Positions 5,889 to 7,881 of a stretch of DNA of 7,881 nucleotides are shown here, in pieces. The stretch is from Anaerolineae bacterium (GTDB lineage Bacteria > Chloroflexota > Anaerolineae > 4572-78), in contig JALVZI010000428.1 in NCBI GenBank assembly GCA_027022125.1, positions 1-7,881 on the forward strand, written 5' to 3'. The notes beneath the pieces are model-generated. The model had not been told where the DNA came from. It searched no databases and saw nothing but the letters and a program-made list of their open reading frames with translations. Every line of letters begins with the position of its first letter. The first letter of the stretch is position 1. The position numbers and the translations under genes were made by a program.

Positions 5889-7820
5889 ATGAAACGTTTT
5901 CTGGTTCCACTATTTTTTGTATTGGTGTTGGCATTGAGCGCCTGCGGCGGCAATGCAACCCAAGCCCCCGCGGCGAGTTCGTCCGGGAGCAAAACAGACC
6001 AAGCGGTGGCAACACAAGCACCGGCAAAGTCTGATGAAGCCGCTCCGGCAGCGGAGAAAAAGCCGTTGCGCATCGGTTATTCGGTGGCGACGCTGGAAAA
6101 TGCCTTCTTCGTCGGCATGACCGCAGGCGTGGTCAGCCAAGCCGAAGCGGAAGGCGCGGAATTGTTGCAGGCAAACGCCAACGGCGATGCCGCCACGCAG
6201 GTCAACCAAATCCTCGACCTCATCACTCAGGGCGTTGACGTGCTCATTATTAACCCCATCAACGCCGACGGTATCGTCCCCGTGGTGGAAAAAGCCAACG
6301 AAGCAGGTATCCCCGTCATCACCCTCGACCGCGGCTCCAATGGCGGTAAAGTCGCCTGCTTCCTCGAAACCGATAACGTCGCCATGGGACAGGAAGCCGC
6401 CAAATACATCGTTGACGAGTTGACCAAACGCTACGGCGAACCCAAAGGGAAAGTTGTTGATTTGCAGGGACTGCGCGGGACTACCGCCGCCGAAGCCCGT
6501 GAAGAAGGCTTTATGGGCGAAATCAGCAAATACCCCAACATCGAAGTTGTGGTCAGCCAAGCCGCCGATTTCAATCAGGAAAAAGCGCTCAACATTATGA
6601 GCAACGCTTTGCAGGCTCATCCCGATATTGATGCCGTGTTCGGCGCGAATGACGACAACGCGATGGGCGCAGTGAAAGCCATCGAGCAAGCCGGGCTTTC
6701 CACCGACCCCAGCAGCGACAAATACATTTACGTCATCGGTATTGACGGCACGGCACAAGCCATCGAAGCCATCCGCAATGGGTCGCTGGCAGCCACCATC
6801 TCGCAAAACCCGCTGACGATGGCGCAAGAAGCCGTGAAAATCGCCTACCAAATCAAAGCCGGGCAAACACCGAAAGCGCACATTCTGTGGCCCCACCAAC
6901 TCATCACGCAAGATAACATTGACAGCCCCGAAGTGAAAGCATACGGTCTGTGGTCGGAAGCGGTTGCCAGCGGTAATGTTACCTCTGAAGCCTCTCAAAC
7001 CGAGGAACCCGCCGCCCCGCCCGCCGAAGAGAAACCGTTGCGCATCGGTTATTCGGTGGCAACGCTGGAAAATGCCTTCTTCGTCGGGATGACCGCCGGG
7101 GTGACCAGCCAAGCGGAATTCCGCGGTGCGGAACTGTTGCAGGCAAACGCCAACGGCGATGCCGCCACGCAGGTTAACCAAATCCTCGACCTCATCACAC
7201 AGGGTGTTGACGTGCTCATCCTCAATCCCATCAACGCCGACGGTATCGTCCCCGTGGTGGAAAAAGCCAATGAAGCCGGTATCCCCGTCATCACTCTCGA
7301 CCGCGGTTCCAATGGCGGTAAAGTCGCCAGTTTCCTCGAAACCGATAACGTCGCTATGGGACAGGAAGCCGCCAAATACATCGTTGACGAGTTGACCAAA
7401 CGCTACGGCGAACCCAAAGGGAAAGTCGTCAACCTGCAGGGGTTGCGCGGAACCACCGCCGCCGAAGCCCGTGAAGAAGGCTTTATGGGCGAAATCAGCA
7501 AATACCCCAACATCGAAGTCGTGGTCAGTCAAGCCGCCGATTTCAATCAGGAAAAAGCGCTCAACATTATGAGCAATGCTTTGCAGGCTCATCCCGACAT
7601 CGATGCCGTGTTCGGCGCGAATGACGACAACGCGATGGGCGCAGTGAAAGCCATCGAGCAAGCCGGACTCTCCACCGACCCCAGCAGCGACAAATACATT
7701 TATGTCATCGGTATTGACGGCACGGCACAAGCCATCGATGCTATCCGCAGCGGCGCACTCGCCGGTACCATCTCACAGAACCCCGTCACAATGGCGCAAA
7801 AAGCCGTCAACATTGCCTAG
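5889..7820 (+). CDS. Tandem-domain RbsB-like sugar-binding lipoprotein, probably truncated
   Basis: This is the receptor of a sugar ABC importer (Peripla_BP_4, ribose-binding type). The protein as read is 643 residues. A signal of 18 residues ends in the lipobox LSAC with Cys19 as the lipid anchor, then comes an Ala/Ser/Pro/Lys-rich linker (20-57). Domain 1 (from 58) and domain 2 (from 382) start with KPLRIGYSVATLENAFF and share 249 of 262 residues. Positions that align with the ribose contacts of E. coli RbsB are all present in domain 1: N71, F73, F74, N122, D147, R148, R204, F228, N254, D286, Q306. Domain 2 has the same residues 324 further on. The second domain lacks its last ~60 residues because a stop falls across the axis of a perfect palindrome, most likely an assembly fold-back. 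A normal RbsB has one such domain. The ligand is probably a pentose or related monosaccharide. No ATPase or permease gene is in view. Confidence 0.9.
   Translation: MKRFLVPLFFVLVLALSACGGNATQAPAASSSGSKTDQAVATQAPAKSDEAAPAAEKKPLRIGYSVATLENAFFVGMTAGVVSQAEAEGAELLQANANGDAATQVNQILDLITQGVDVLIINPINADGIVPVVEKANEAGIPVITLDRGSNGGKVACFLETDNVAMGQEAAKYIVDELTKRYGEPKGKVVDLQGLRGTTAAEAREEGFMGEISKYPNIEVVVSQAADFNQEKALNIMSNALQAHPDIDAVFGANDDNAMGAVKAIEQAGLSTDPSSDKYIYVIGIDGTAQAIEAIRNGSLAATISQNPLTMAQEAVKIAYQIKAGQTPKAHILWPHQLITQDNIDSPEVKAYGLWSEAVASGNVTSEASQTEEPAAPPAEEKPLRIGYSVATLENAFFVGMTAGVTSQAEFRGAELLQANANGDAATQVNQILDLITQGVDVLILNPINADGIVPVVEKANEAGIPVITLDRGSNGGKVASFLETDNVAMGQEAAKYIVDELTKRYGEPKGKVVNLQGLRGTTAAEAREEGFMGEISKYPNIEVVVSQAADFNQEKALNIMSNALQAHPDIDAVFGANDDNAMGAVKAIEQAGLSTDPSSDKYIYVIGIDGTAQAIDAIRSGALAGTISQNPVTMAQKAVNIA
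6060..7031 (+). repeat. Repeat unit 1 of the receptor gene
   Basis: A complete 972-bp (324-codon) unit holds one whole binding domain plus the linker ending TEEPAAPPAEE. That linker resembles the one preceding the unit (DEAAPAAEK), so the duplicated segment took part of the N-terminal spacer with it. Confidence 0.92.
7032..7818 (+). repeat. Repeat unit 2 of the receptor gene, incomplete
   Basis: Aligned without gaps to 6060-6846. I count by eye about 68 differing bases (about 91% identity), most of them at third codon positions, with 13 amino-acid changes. Two pairs of adjacent changes occur (GVVSQAEAE versus GVTSQAEFR), the rest are scattered. The unit stops where the palindrome axis begins. 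Confidence 0.92.
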
Positions 7821-7881
7821 GCAATGTTGACGGCTTTTTGCGCCATTGTGACGGGGTTCTGTGAGATGGTACCGGCGAGTG
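7756..7881. repeat. Perfect 126-bp loopless palindrome at the window end
   Basis: Bases 7819-7881 are the exact reverse complement of 7756-7818, with the axis inside CCTAGG and no loop. The left arm is ordinary coding sequence of the receptor's second domain. The right arm has no function of its own and ends with the window. This is the signature of a fold-back read, chimera or palindromic contig end, more than of a biological hairpin. The arms may extend beyond the window. Confidence 0.95.

Noticed and set aside
5910..7730. A 606-codon open frame on the minus strand opposite the receptor gene
   Set aside because: It mirrors the codon pattern of the real gene, repeats with the same 972-base period, has no ribosome site and no recognisable domains. 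The plus-strand frame has a signal peptide, a strong ribosome site and clear homology.
7756..7881. The end palindrome read as a transcription terminator or a transposon end
   Set aside because: Arms of 63 bases with no loop, no U run, and a left arm made wholly of conserved coding sequence do not fit a terminator or an element end.

Overview
The window reads as a bacterial chromosomal or metagenomic contig of moderately high GC. It holds two divergent gene blocks that meet at a short AT-rich intergenic region (about 4781-4953). No rRNA, tRNA, CRISPR array or insertion sequence is visible. A Chloroflexota (Anaerolineae-like) source is my best guess. The reasons are the style of the lipoprotein N-terminus, the DUF2723-type membrane protein beside GT2 and UPF0104-like genes, and short tandem heptamer repeats of the RRCGAAT kind inside genes. 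This is an inference from general familiarity, not a phylogenetic result.

Left block (minus strand, 4780 down to 1): five genes read in one direction with no gaps, each overlapping or almost overlapping the next. In order of transcription they are a ~97-residue three-helix membrane protein, a polyprenyl-phosphate sugar-1-phosphate transferase (WbaP/WcaJ type), a flippase-like membrane protein of the LPG-synthase TM family, a membrane-anchored GT2 glycosyltransferase, and a DUF2723 polytopic membrane protein cut off by the window edge. Together they look like one operon that starts a lipid-linked glycan, extends it at the inner face of the membrane, and possibly transfers it further with a GT-C-like enzyme.

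Right block (plus strand, 4849 to the end): a promoter with a consensus -35 and a consensus -10 drives an RpiR-family regulator (HTH plus SIS sugar-phosphate domain). It is followed after 65 bp by a lipoprotein of the ribose-binding (RbsB) family, presumably the solute receptor of a sugar ABC importer whose other genes lie outside the window. The receptor is unusual: one lipoprotein signal is followed by two nearly identical binding domains in tandem (972-bp period, 249 of 262 compared residues identical). Both keep every residue that aligns with the ribose contacts of E. coli RbsB.

The last 126 bases are a perfect loopless palindrome (63-base arms, axis between 7818 and 7819). The stop codon of the receptor lies across the axis, exactly where the second domain would otherwise continue as the first one does. 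The window end is therefore probably an assembly or amplification fold-back, and the receptor is probably truncated in the data rather than in the organism.
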